DNA of 64,000 nt from CAVQCJ01 sp963711005 (GTDB lineage Bacteria > Actinomycetota > Actinomycetes > Prado026): positions 558,001 to 622,000 of the forward strand of contig CAVQCJ010000006.1 of assembly GCA_963711005.1 (NCBI GenBank), in the 5' to 3' direction. Shown here piece after piece: positions 17,735 through 26,333 of the stretch; within the stretch, counting starts at the first letter, position 1, and each line of letters opens with the position of its first letter. Made by a program: the position numbers and the translations under genes. The notes beneath the pieces are model-generated. The model saw nothing but the letters and a program-made list of their open reading frames with translations, did no database searches and was not told the origin of the DNA.

Positions 17735-18742
17735 TCAGGCGGTCGGCTGCGGCTCCCGTGCGGCGGGCTCCCCTGCCGGCGGTGGCAGGGGTGTGTCGCG
17801 CCGGGCGCCGACTACGAGGAACAGGCCCAGGGCGATCAGGAGCAGCCCGCCGGCCAGGCCAACGATCGGGATGACTGTCGTGACCAGGCCGAGCTGGGAC
17901 TTGCCGTCGGCGGCTGCCTTCGCCGAAAGACGGACGTTGTCCGGCGTGAACCCGATCGTGGCATCGATCAGGGTCAGCTTGTCCGAGCCGTCCGCTCCGC
18001 GAAGTGTCTGCTTCTGCACCTCGACACCCTTGACGATCACCCCGGTGGTGGGCTCGACCCAGACCGTCCGGGTGTTGGCATAGAACTCGGGGGCCTGGAC
18101 GGACGGATCGGCGGACCCGACGAGGTTCCCGGGCACCTCGAGGGCGCCGACCTGCGTCGCCGCGATGACCTGCACGAACTTGTAGCACTCCACGCCGTCG
18201 ATGGTCTCGACGTCCTTGAACTCCATCGCCGTGGCCTTGTTCAGCGTCTTGTCGAAGTACTGGTACGTCTTCTGCTCGGTGCCGAAGCCGAACTTCAGGG
18301 GGTTGATGCCGCTGAAGTCGGTGATCTTGACGCCGTCGACGTTGGCTCCGCAGCAGTCGATCATCTGCGAGGTGTGCCCGTCGAAGGGGATGCGCATGGT
18401 GGTGGCGGTGACCAGCGTTCCCGCGGCGTCCGAGACCGTCTGCGACTCGTCCCACACCGTGCGGTTGTCCGGGCCGCTGCTCGCGGCGACGTCGGCCCGG
18501 ACGCGCTCCTGCCCGACCAGCGCGACATTGGTGCGGACGTGCAGGGTGGCCGGGTCGAACAGCGTGGTGGCGATGCCTGCGGACGGCGACAGGTTGACCC
18601 GGTCCTGGCAGATGGCCGAGGTGCCATCGCAGCCCAGCGGTGCGACGGCGACCCGCGGGTAGACGTACCAGCGGGCCAGCGGGGCGAGGACCAGCAGGAA
18701 GGCGCCAAGCCCAACTAGCAGGTACCCGATGACGCGGCGCAT
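17735..18742 (-). CDS. DUF3068 membrane protein
   Basis: 335 residues with an N-terminal transmembrane helix (VIGYLLVGLGAFLLVLAPLA), a large extracytoplasmic domain, a second helix near the C-terminus (VIPIVGLAGGLLLIALGLFLVVG) and a Pro-rich cytoplasmic end. The repeated signature of a threonine-rich start, NVDG, and WVEPTTGVIVKG matches the DUF3068 family, which is confined to actinobacteria and sometimes annotated porin PorA-like. The outer domain has several Cys (CDGTSAIC; CCG) that could form disulphides. GGAGG lies 6 nt before the ATG, and a TAGCGT box at 18777-18782 gives a short leader. Its function is unknown. Confidence 0.8.
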   Translation of the reverse strand: MRRVIGYLLVGLGAFLLVLAPLARWYVYPRVAVAPLGCDGTSAICQDRVNLSPSAGIATTLFDPATLHVRTNVALVGQERVRADVAASSGPDNRTVWDESQTVSDAAGTLVTATTMRIPFDGHTSQMIDCCGANVDGVKITDFSGINPLKFGFGTEQKTYQYFDKTLNKATAMEFKDVETIDGVECYKFVQVIAATQVGALEVPGNLVGSADPSVQAPEFYANTRTVWVEPTTGVIVKGVEVQKQTLRGADGSDKLTLIDATIGFTPDNVRLSAKAAADGKSQLGLVTTVIPIVGLAGGLLLIALGLFLVVGARRDTPLPPPAGEPAAREPQPTA

Positions 18743-18776
18743 AAGGGGCCTCCGGGCTTCGACTCGACGTCCGCGC

Positions 18777-18782
18777 ACGCTA
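18777..18782 (-). promoter_or_regulatory. Probable -10 box of the DUF3068 gene
   Basis: TAGCGT on the minus strand, 34 nt before ATG 18742; a start about 7 nt downstream gives a leader with the GGAGG site. Confidence 0.45.
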
Positions 18783-18799
18783 CCGCACCCGTCCCGCCG

Positions 18800-19363
18800 C
18801 TACGGACTCATCCGGGCAGGTGTCGGTGTCGCGAGCAGCCGCTCTACGGCCTCGGCGAGATCTCTGGCCACCAGCTCGACGCCGGCGTTCGCGCCCGCCT
18901 CCGGTTCGGTCAGAAGGACCCTGAGCAGGCCGAGCGCGTCGCCGGCGCGCACGTCACCAAGGCTGTCGCCCACGATCGCGCAGCGTGTCGGCCGGACTGA
19001 GGGTCGGGACTGGAACACCCGGCGCAACAACGCGTCGCCCGGCTTGCGGCACTCGCATGAGTCCACATCGTGGGGGCACACCAGGAAGCCATCGACCACC
19101 CCGCCGAACACGCCGATCTCGGCCAGCAGCCGATCGTGCACGGCGTCCAGGGTCTTCGGTGAGAGCAAGCCCAGGTGCACCGCCCGCTGGTTGGTGACCA
19201 CGAAGACGGCGGTGCCGGCAGAGGTCAGCCGGCCTATCGCCTCCCCTGCTCCCGGCAGCAACGTCAGGGCTTCGGGTGAGAGCACGTACCTCCCCGGACC
19301 GGGCGGCACGTTGATCGTTCCGTCCCGATCCAGGAACACCGCATCCCAGGCCGGCTCAGTCAC
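18800..19363 (-). CDS. gmhB: D-glycero-D-manno-heptose-1,7-bisphosphate 7-phosphatase (HAD family)
   Basis: 187 residues. The HAD nucleophile motif is FLDRDGTIN (about residues 10-18); motif II is VVTNQ (about 54); the zinc-binding loop CPHDVDSCECRKP is diagnostic of GmhB-type HAD-IIIA enzymes; motif IV is IVGDSLGDVRAG. It removes the 7-phosphate of heptose bisphosphate. The GTG start overlaps the end of gmhA by 4 nt and the order hddA-gmhA-gmhB forms a compact operon. The TIN variant in motif I and the cluster partner HddA suggest the alpha-anomer branch leading to GDP-heptose. Confidence 0.88.
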   Translation of the reverse strand: MTEPAWDAVFLDRDGTINVPPGPGRYVLSPEALTLLPGAGEAIGRLTSAGTAVFVVTNQRAVHLGLLSPKTLDAVHDRLLAEIGVFGGVVDGFLVCPHDVDSCECRKPGDALLRRVFQSRPSVRPTRCAIVGDSLGDVRAGDALGLLRVLLTEPEAGANAGVELVARDLAEAVERLLATPTPARMSP

Positions 19364-19941
19364 GACGGGAACAGTGCCGACTCCACGGCCTCGGCCCACA
19401 CGTGGCACCAGAGGGCGTGTACCTCCTGGATGCGTCCGGTGTGCGCGGACGGGACGACCAGCACGTGGTCGGCCGCGCCTTCGAGCCGGCCTGCGTCGCC
19501 GCCGGTGAGCGCGACCGTCCGCAGCCCGAGCGACCTTGCCTGCGCCAGCCCGCGCAGGACGTTGGCGGAGCGGCCGCTCGTCGACAGGCCAATGACGAGG
19601 TCCCCCGCCGCCGAGTGGGCCTGGACCTGGCGGGCGAAGACCTCTTCGAACCCGTAGTCGTTCGCGATGGCGGTCAGGGCGGCCGCGTCGGTCAGGGCAA
19701 GGGCACCCAGCCCTGGACGGTCGCGCGTGCAACGCCCGACGAATTCGGCCGCGGCGTGCGCGGCGTCGGCAGCACTGCCTCCGTTGCCGAACAGCAGCAG
19801 GCGGCCTCCGCCGCGGTACGTCTGGATGCACGCGTCCGCGACCCGGGCGACCTCGCTGGCCAGCTCGGCTCCGGCGATCGCGACGGCCAGGGCTGCGTAC
19901 TCGTCGAGCCGGCCGCGAACCAGTCGCTCGGTGTCAACCAC
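19360..19941 (-). CDS. gmhA: Sedoheptulose-7-phosphate isomerase (SIS domain)
   Basis: 193 residues, the usual GmhA size. SIS-domain signatures are LLLFGNGGSAADAAHAAAEFVGR (about residues 48-70, binding the sugar phosphate), VIGLSTSGRSANV (about 116-128) and the late EVHALWCH segment with the catalytic His/Glu region. It turns sedoheptulose-7-phosphate into D-glycero-D-manno-heptose-7-phosphate, the first step of heptose synthesis in the cytosol. It overlaps hddA upstream (8 nt) and gmhB downstream (4 nt). Confidence 0.9.
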   Translation of the reverse strand: MVDTERLVRGRLDEYAALAVAIAGAELASEVARVADACIQTYRGGGRLLLFGNGGSAADAAHAAAEFVGRCTRDRPGLGALALTDAAALTAIANDYGFEEVFARQVQAHSAAGDLVIGLSTSGRSANVLRGLAQARSLGLRTVALTGGDAGRLEGAADHVLVVPSAHTGRIQEVHALWCHVWAEAVESALFPS

Positions 19942-20986
19942 TGACCCGCCAGGTGGTCAGTCCGGCGGGCTCGAAGGTCACCTCGGACACGGTCAGGCCC
20001 ATCTTGATCATCTCCTCGGCGACGAGGTGCCTGCGGTCGAAGAGGCAGTAGAAGATCATGTAACCCCCGCCACCCGCGCCGGTGACCTTCCCGCCGAGGG
20101 CACCGCTGCGCACAGCGACGTCGTACAGCTCGTCGATGAACGGCGTGGCGATCTTGGGGCTGAGCCGGCGCTTGGCCTGCCAGGCCTCGTCCAGCAGGTG
20201 GCCGAAGTCCTCCTGTCGGCCATGCAGCAGCGCGTCCTTCATGTCCTTGGCCAGATTGCGCTGCTGGCGCAGGCCGTCGACCGACTCGGCCACGCCGGCC
20301 TCGTACCGGCTCGTCTGGTCGTCGATGATGTGGTCGGAGAGCCTCGTCCTGCCCGTGTAGACCAGCAGCAGGTTGTGCTCGAGCTCGTTGACAGTGTCGG
20401 GCCGGATGCGCAGCGGGTTCACCACGACCCGGTCGGGACCGAACTCGATGAAGTTGAACCCGCCGAAGGTTGCCGCATAGTGGTCTTGCAGGCCACCCCG
20501 GATGCCGAGGTCCTCGCGCTCGACCTGGTGCGCGATCTGCGCCACCCGGTAGTCGGTGAGCGCCAGCTTGTACCGCTCCTGCAGCACCCCGACCAGTGCC
20601 ACGACCATCGCGGACGACGCTCCCAGCCCCGATCCTGGCGGCGCGCTCGAGTGCAGGAACAGGTCGAAGCCGTCTCGCTCCCTGTCGATCAGCCGACGAA
20701 CGGCTGCCTTGGCCAGGTCCAGATCGCCGTCGAAGGACACTGGCTCGTCGACACCGAACTCCACGGACAGCCCGTAGTCCAGTGACCGGACCGTCACCTG
20801 CCGGTCCGAGCGCGCCCGAAGGCTGGCGAATGCGTACCGGTTGATCGTGGCGGACAGGACCGCGCCTCCCTCGAGTGCCGGGAACGGCGGGACGTCAGTG
20901 CCCCCTCCGGCGAAGCTGATCCGCAGGGGGGCTCGCGCCCTGATCAGGGCGTCCGCGGCCCCCCCGCCGTGTCCGTCGCTCGTCAT
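19934..20986 (-). CDS. hddA: D-glycero-alpha-D-manno-heptose-7-phosphate kinase (GHMP kinase)
   Basis: 350 residues. The start APLRISFAGGGTDVPPF is the hallmark of HddA-type GHMP kinases; the ATP loop is PPGSGLGASSAMVVAL (about residues 116-131) and the third motif is GGKVTGAGGGGYMIFY (about 308-323). It adds a phosphate at C1 of heptose-7-phosphate. It is first gene of the heptose operon. Its ATG overlaps by one base (TGATG) the stop of a 14-codon upstream ORF that begins 5 nt after a TATGGT box. No heptose-1-phosphate guanylyltransferase (HddC) is in the window. Confidence 0.9.
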   Translation of the reverse strand: MTSDGHGGGAADALIRARAPLRISFAGGGTDVPPFPALEGGAVLSATINRYAFASLRARSDRQVTVRSLDYGLSVEFGVDEPVSFDGDLDLAKAAVRRLIDRERDGFDLFLHSSAPPGSGLGASSAMVVALVGVLQERYKLALTDYRVAQIAHQVEREDLGIRGGLQDHYAATFGGFNFIEFGPDRVVVNPLRIRPDTVNELEHNLLLVYTGRTRLSDHIIDDQTSRYEAGVAESVDGLRQQRNLAKDMKDALLHGRQEDFGHLLDEAWQAKRRLSPKIATPFIDELYDVAVRSGALGGKVTGAGGGGYMIFYCLFDRRHLVAEEMIKMGLTVSEVTFEPAGLTTWRVSG

Positions 20987-21030
20987 CAGCAGCCGCCTGT
21001 CCGTCGGTCCGGGGTCGCCAGCGCGTGCAC
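20986..21030 (-). CDS. Candidate leaderless leader peptide upstream of hddA
   Basis: GTG-initiated ORF of 14 residues (VHALATPDRRTGGC) whose TGA overlaps the hddA ATG by one base. A TATGGT box lies 5 nt before the GTG. Only the arrangement supports it. Confidence 0.35.
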   Translation of the reverse strand: MHALATPDRRTGGC

Positions 21031-21035
21031 GCCGG

Positions 21036-21041
21036 ACCATA
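21036..21041 (-). promoter_or_regulatory. Possible -10 box of the heptose operon
   Basis: TATGGT on the minus strand, 5 nt before the GTG of the leader ORF at 21030. Confidence 0.4.
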
Positions 21042-21114
21042 CGACAGCCAGGCGCCGGCCGGAGCCCGTCCACGCCGGCTGCGCGCAGCGGCCGCGACGT
21101 GCCATCGTCGGGCC

Positions 21115-22299
21115 GTGGCCGCCGACCGCCTGACGACGCACGACCTGCCGCTGCTGGACGGCGTCCGCGCCCTGGCCGCGCTCATGGTGCTGACCACTCA
21201 CGTCGGGTTCCAGACCGGGATGGTGGTGCAGGGGGCCTGGGGCGCCGCCGTGGCCCGCCTCGATCTCGGGGTCGCTCTGTTCTTCGTTCTGTCGGGGTTC
21301 CTGCTCCTTCGGCCGTGGCTCGCGACGCGGACCGATGGCAGGGCGGGGCCTTCGACGCGCCGCTACCTGGTACGCCGCGCAGTCCGGATCCTGCCCGCGT
21401 ACTGGATCGTCCTGGCTGTGGCGCTCGCGACCACGGCGTCCGGCGCCGGCGTGCGGGCGGCAGCGACGAACGCGGCGCTCCTGCAGGTGTACCGCGGGCC
21501 GCTGCTGCCCGGTCTGACGCAGACCTGGAGCCTGTGCACCGAGGTCGCGTTCTACGTCGTGCTCCCGTTGGTCGCGGTACCGGTGGCGGCCCGCGCCCGC
21601 ACGGCGACCGGGCGACGAGGGCTGGCCCTGCTTCTGGCGGCCGTCGTCGCGGTCGCCCTGATGTGGACCGCGCTCGCCACGGCCGGCGTCCTGTCGCCGC
21701 GCTCCACCACCTGGCTGCCTGCCCACGCGGACTGGTTCGCCGCCGGGATGTCCTTGGCCGTCCTCGAGCAGGTGGTCCGGCGGCGGCCAGGTGCCCGGGC
21801 CGCCCGGCTGGCCGCGGAGCTAGGAGCTCATCCCGGCACCCTCGTGGCCCTGGCCGGCGCGGTGTTCTGGCTCGCCGCCACTCCGCTGGGCGGTCCGGCG
21901 TCGCTCGAGCCGGTGGCACCGGCCACCGCCGCGGTCAAGGAGGGCCTCTACGCCGTCGTGGCGGTCCTGCTGGTCGGTGCCGCCGCCGCGTCCGACCAGC
22001 GGCGCGGAGCGATGGCCGCGGTGCTGGGGCACCGGGCGGTGCAGGGCGTCGGCCGGGTGTCGTATGGCGTGTTCCTCTGGCACCTCCTGGTCCTGTCGGC
22101 CGCGTTGTCCCTGCTGCACCGTTCGCTGTTCTCCGGCGGCTTCTGGCCGGTCCTCGCACTGACCCTCGGCGGGAGCATCGCCGTAGCTAGCGGGTCGTGG
22201 GTGGTGCTGGAGGCACCGCTGCTACGCCGGGTGCACCGACCCCGCGAAGGGGAACCGGCCCCGGAGCCGACACTGCCGCCACGACTAGCGCGACCGTGA
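21115..22299 (+). CDS. Membrane acyltransferase, acyltransferase-3 family
   Basis: 394 residues with about ten transmembrane segments. The family start LPLLDGVRALAALMVLTTHVG (with the catalytic His), FFVLSGFLLLRPW, RRYLVRRAVRILPAYW and WSLCTEVAFYVVLPL are all present. Proteins of this type O-acetylate or O-succinylate cell-surface glycans, antibiotics or lipids, using acyl-CoA on the inner side. It has no SGNH domain. GTG 21115 is chosen because the family similarity starts directly after it; no clear ribosome-binding site. It diverges from the heptose operon and its 3' end overlaps the convergent AftD-like gene by 113 nt. Confidence 0.85.
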   Translation: MAADRLTTHDLPLLDGVRALAALMVLTTHVGFQTGMVVQGAWGAAVARLDLGVALFFVLSGFLLLRPWLATRTDGRAGPSTRRYLVRRAVRILPAYWIVLAVALATTASGAGVRAAATNAALLQVYRGPLLPGLTQTWSLCTEVAFYVVLPLVAVPVAARARTATGRRGLALLLAAVVAVALMWTALATAGVLSPRSTTWLPAHADWFAAGMSLAVLEQVVRRRPGARAARLAAELGAHPGTLVALAGAVFWLAATPLGGPASLEPVAPATAAVKEGLYAVVAVLLVGAAAASDQRRGAMAAVLGHRAVQGVGRVSYGVFLWHLLVLSAALSLLHRSLFSGGFWPVLALTLGGSIAVASGSWVVLEAPLLRRVHRPREGEPAPEPTLPPRLARP

Positions 22300-25200
22300 G
22301 CCCCTGGGCGACAGCCTGGAACCACCACGGGGAATCGGCGGAGCGCACCAGAGCCCATCCAGCCGAACCGGCGACCCCGACCAGCAGTGCAAGGACGGTG
22401 GACCCGAGCGCTACCCGGACCGCGGCTGAACGGGCGCAGAGCAGCCGCCCGGCGACCCAGCCGAGCAAACCGACCGGGCCGGCCAGCACCAGCGCGAAGG
22501 CGAAGGTGAGGAGCGGACCGCCCGTCCGTCCTTGCCGATGCGCCCGATCGGCCTGTGCCGACACCACCGGCCGCCCCGATCGCCGGGCCGGCAGCACGGC
22601 TGCCAGCAGGAGCAGGACGAGAGCCAGGGCGCCCGCGACCAGGCCGGCGCGGTGCAGAGTCCCCGGCCTGAAGGTCAGGACCACCACGGCGCTGTTCAGG
22701 TCCGGCGGCACTGCCCACGCTTGCCGCCAACCGTCCACGCGAACAGGTTCCAGGCGACGGCCGCCGATATCGGCCACCCAACCCGGGTTGTAGCCCTCGT
22801 CGAGGACCAGCGTCCCGCCGTCGGCTGCAGCCGGCATCACCATCAGCCTTCGCTCAGGTCCCCACAACATCGTTGTCACGGCGGCCGGGAGCGGCACCGA
22901 TCCCTCCTCCGGCGACGCGAGCGTCACCGCGTACACCGCCAGCTCAGCCGAGGAGGGGGCGACCAGCCGGTGCGGTCCGGCGGGCAGCGTGCGGACGACG
23001 CCCCCGCACAGACGCAGCGAGAGCGGCAAGCCGGCGAGGACAGCTGCCCGCGTCGACGTGAGGGCGGTGGGAACGGCCGCTCCGTCGAGGTCGACCGTAG
23101 GTCCCCGGCCGCACGGGACGGAGATAGCGCGGTCGAGTACGGGCGGGGCTCCCGCGACCTGCAGGCCGGCCACGACCAGCGGGTCCCGGGCGGTGCCCTC
23201 GCCGGGTCGCAGCCGAAGGGTGATCGTGAGGGTCCGCGTGGCCATGGGAGCGAAGCTTCCGGACCCGGTCTTGCTCAGGTCAGCGGTGCGCACGCCGGTC
23301 GAGCCCAGCAGGACCGCCGCCTGCACCCGCTGACGGCTCGCCTTCGGACCGATCAGGGCGAGGCCAGAGACGGTCACGACCCGCCCGTAGTCGACGGTCA
23401 GGCGCGGTGCGGCGTCCGTGGGGGTGGTGATCCAGGCCGTCGCCGGATCTGCGTCAAGAGCCGCGCCGGGACGGTCCGCTGCGTCCACCGCCAGCTGGCT
23501 CGAGCCGGAGACCACCAGCCCTGCGCTGCTGTCCAGGAGTGCATCGAGAAGCGGGCCCTGCACGGGCAGCACCTGAGCGGACAGAGCCACCGGTGTCGCA
23601 GCACTGGAGCCGAAAGTCCGGTCCAGCGGGCCTGTCTCCTCGGACGAGCGTGCCAGGCTGGGTGCACACACCCAGGCCGCCCCCGGGTCGACGCAGGCCC
23701 GTCGAGAATCCGGTGCGCGGACGAACGCCCATGTCGACCCCGGCCCAGCCGCCGTCGAGTCAGCGGGTGCAACGAGACTGCGTGCGATCGGCGGGAGGCC
23801 GTCGATCTCGGAGAGGCCGAGCGCGCCTCGCGACGAGGCCGGTTCCCGTAGAACGACCTGGACCCACGACGAAGCCCCCACGGCTGCCGGGACCGCCACG
23901 CGGTCGGCGCGCACGGTCACGGTCCAGCTCCCGGTTCCGGTGCGAACCGTCGCAGCCGCCGGGCGGCCCACGCCTGGAGGACGCCCCCGGAAGTCCAGCA
24001 CCAGGCCCAGCGTGGGTACCGAGCGGCCGAAGTCCACTCGCAGCGTCGGCGCCGCGTCCCCCACGTCCGACACCCACGTGGTGGCCGGGTCTGCGTCGAC
24101 GGCCGAGTAGGGCGCGAACGCCGGGCCGAGATACCCGGTCGCGAGCGGATCCGCCGCCGACGACGAAGCGGAGACCTCGACGGCACCGTCCAGCATCGAC
24201 GTGGTCTGGTGCGTTCCGCTGTCGTACGGGAGCACGTCGGCAGCGGGACGCCCGGAGGCCGGGTCGATCCCCGCGGGCAGAGTCGGACCGTACGCGTCCG
24301 AGGCCGCCGAGCCCATGTTCCGTGCACGGCGGCGCAAAGTGTCGGTGACCAGCACATTCGAGCGCGGGCCCCCGTCGGCAACCGCGACGAACGGCACGCC
24401 CGCGCTGGTGGGGATCGTCCCGGCCAGCGCCTCGGGTCCCCCGGACAGGCCGGTGGGCGGCGTCGCCAGGAGCTCAGCTCGCGCCGGCGCCGACGACCCC
24501 ACGGCGAAGATCTCCACCGCGGGACGGTCGGGCAGCGGCCCGGCCAGGTCGAGGTATCCACCGGCGGTGGACGCGCTCATCCGGCCGAATCGGGCGACCA
24601 GGGTCAGGCCAGGGCTGTTCACCAGAGTCGCCCGGGCCACCGCGGGTGGGGTGGGCGAGGCATCTGGGGCGAGATCGTTGCGCAGCACCACGTACCGGAT
24701 CCCAGCGCGCTCCAGCGAACCGGCCAGGTCCACCGAACCCCGCCCGGTGGAGACGAGCGCCTCGACGCCGTCGAGCAACCGCGTGGCCCCCGGAGCGCCG
24801 AGCGGCACCGCGTCACGCACAGCCCACGGAGACCGCGCCAGTGCGGCCAGCGGCTCGTCGCCGGGGCGGCCCCAGACGTAGTCGGCGAACGCCGAGGCCG
24901 GCTCCAGCAGAGCTCGCCCGTCGTCCCTGGCAGCCAGCCAGTCGGCCGTCTGCGACCACCACGTCGGAACGGCGACGAAACCGCCAGGTGGCGCGAGCGC
25001 GCCCGTCCAGGCCGGAGCGGTCGCCAGCAGGAGCGGGACCATGACGGCTCCGACGGCAACCCGGGGCGCCACCGATGGATGAGCCCGCAGCCAGCGACCG
25101 TCCTCACCTCGCACGGTGGCGGCCAAGCGGCGGGCCACCGCCGGTACCCGGGCCAGCGCCGCCGCCAGTCCCAGCGTGAGCGGCAGTCGCAGCACCGGGT

Positions 25201-26332
25201 CGAACTTGTGGACGTTCCGCAGCGGCGCCAGCGGCCCGTCCAGGAGGGAGTCGACCGCCGCGGCGAGCGGGCTCCCGCCCACACCTGCGTATCCGACGCC
25301 CACAAGAAGCATCCCGACGAGCAGGCACCAGCCGAGCCATCGGCGCTCGGGTGTTCCCCGGGCGGCCAGCCCGGCCAACCCCAGGCCAGCCACCAGCACC
25401 GTGGCTGCCGCGGGCACGGCCGAGGTCGCCAGCGTCCAACCTGCAGGCCAGCCCGGCCCGGTCGGGGAGAGCAGGAAACCCAGCCAGTGGTCGGTGCCGC
25501 GCAGCACGTTCGCGGCCGAGTCGACCGAAGTCGTGACCCGGGCGTTCTCGATGTACGACAGGAAGGGGTAGGCGTACCTCCCCAGCACGAGCAGGGGTAG
25601 CACCCACCAGGCGGTCGCCAGGGCCACGGCGCCCAGCCACCAGGCGACGAGGCGCCGCCGCAACCGTCCCGAGTCCCTGGACAGCAACCACAGAAGCGGC
25701 ACGACCAGCACAGCTGCGGTGGCGGCTGCATTGACCCCGCCGATCGCCGCCACCGCCAACCCCGACAGCGCGGCAGTGCGGCGGGGTGAGACCCCCGGGT
25801 CGCCGCGGGCACCGTGCACGAGTGGCAGCAGCACCCAGGGCAGCATCGCCAGCGGCAGTGTCTCCACCGAGATCGCCCCGAGCTCGGTGATCACGCGTGG
25901 ACCGAGCGCGTACACCAGGGCGGCGATCACTGTGGAGCCCTCGCCGCCGATGCCGAGCGTTCTTGCCAGCCGGACGAACCCGGCGTAGGCCACCACGAGC
26001 AACGTCGCCCACCACAGGCGCTGAACCACCCACGCCGGAAGGCCGGCAGCGTGCCCGAGCCAGAAGAACGGTCCCATCGGGAACAGGTAGCCGTAGGCCT
26101 GGTTCTGCAGCTCCCCGAAGGAGGCCTGCGGGTCCCATGCCTGCAGCGCCCGGGTCAGGAAGCCGCCGGGGTTCACGACCAGGTCGAGCTTGGTGTCCGG
26201 CAGGACGGAACCGGGCGCCTGGCTGAAGGCGATCGCGACCAGCAGCACGGCCCCGGTCAACCGGCGCAGGCGGTCGACGAGTGGGCTCACGGAGGCGATC
26301 GGGGCAGCCGCGGCCCAGCCGGCAACACCCAC
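22187..26332 (-). CDS. AftD-like alpha-(1->3)-arabinofuranosyltransferase (first copy)
   Basis: About 1381 residues, the size of mycobacterial AftD. The N-terminal half is a GT-C type multi-spanning region with the DUF3367 hallmarks DTKLDLVVNPGGFLTRALQAWDP and QNQAYGYLFPMGPFFW, and the loop ALGPRVITELGAISVETLPL. The extracytoplasmic C-terminal half contains two discoidin-like carbohydrate-binding modules (AVDADPATTWVSD near residue 755; ALDADPATAWITT near 960). It ends in transmembrane helices. AftD adds alpha-1,3-arabinofuranose branches to arabinan using decaprenyl-phospho-arabinose. GTG 26332 follows the upstream methyltransferase stop by one base; GTG 26290 is the alternative. Confidence 0.8.
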   Translation of the reverse strand: MGVAGWAAAAPIASVSPLVDRLRRLTGAVLLVAIAFSQAPGSVLPDTKLDLVVNPGGFLTRALQAWDPQASFGELQNQAYGYLFPMGPFFWLGHAAGLPAWVVQRLWWATLLVVAYAGFVRLARTLGIGGEGSTVIAALVYALGPRVITELGAISVETLPLAMLPWVLLPLVHGARGDPGVSPRRTAALSGLAVAAIGGVNAAATAAVLVVPLLWLLSRDSGRLRRRLVAWWLGAVALATAWWVLPLLVLGRYAYPFLSYIENARVTTSVDSAANVLRGTDHWLGFLLSPTGPGWPAGWTLATSAVPAAATVLVAGLGLAGLAARGTPERRWLGWCLLVGMLLVGVGYAGVGGSPLAAAVDSLLDGPLAPLRNVHKFDPVLRLPLTLGLAAALARVPAVARRLAATVRGEDGRWLRAHPSVAPRVAVGAVMVPLLLATAPAWTGALAPPGGFVAVPTWWSQTADWLAARDDGRALLEPASAFADYVWGRPGDEPLAALARSPWAVRDAVPLGAPGATRLLDGVEALVSTGRGSVDLAGSLERAGIRYVVLRNDLAPDASPTPPAVARATLVNSPGLTLVARFGRMSASTAGGYLDLAGPLPDRPAVEIFAVGSSAPARAELLATPPTGLSGGPEALAGTIPTSAGVPFVAVADGGPRSNVLVTDTLRRRARNMGSAASDAYGPTLPAGIDPASGRPAADVLPYDSGTHQTTSMLDGAVEVSASSSAADPLATGYLGPAFAPYSAVDADPATTWVSDVGDAAPTLRVDFGRSVPTLGLVLDFRGRPPGVGRPAAATVRTGTGSWTVTVRADRVAVPAAVGASSWVQVVLREPASSRGALGLSEIDGLPPIARSLVAPADSTAAGPGSTWAFVRAPDSRRACVDPGAAWVCAPSLARSSEETGPLDRTFGSSAATPVALSAQVLPVQGPLLDALLDSSAGLVVSGSSQLAVDAADRPGAALDADPATAWITTPTDAAPRLTVDYGRVVTVSGLALIGPKASRQRVQAAVLLGSTGVRTADLSKTGSGSFAPMATRTLTITLRLRPGEGTARDPLVVAGLQVAGAPPVLDRAISVPCGRGPTVDLDGAAVPTALTSTRAAVLAGLPLSLRLCGGVVRTLPAGPHRLVAPSSAELAVYAVTLASPEEGSVPLPAAVTTMLWGPERRLMVMPAAADGGTLVLDEGYNPGWVADIGGRRLEPVRVDGWRQAWAVPPDLNSAVVVLTFRPGTLHRAGLVAGALALVLLLLAAVLPARRSGRPVVSAQADRAHRQGRTGGPLLTFAFALVLAGPVGLLGWVAGRLLCARSAAVRVALGSTVLALLVGVAGSAGWALVRSADSPWWFQAVAQGLTVALVVAAVSAPGPVPLRGVGAPGVAAVPPAPPTTR

Positions 26333-26333
26333 G

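Noticed and set aside
19360..19941. Generic SIS-domain sugar isomerase instead of GmhA
   Set aside because: The GNGGSAADAAHAAAEFVGR block, the length and the neighbours hddA and gmhB point to GmhA.
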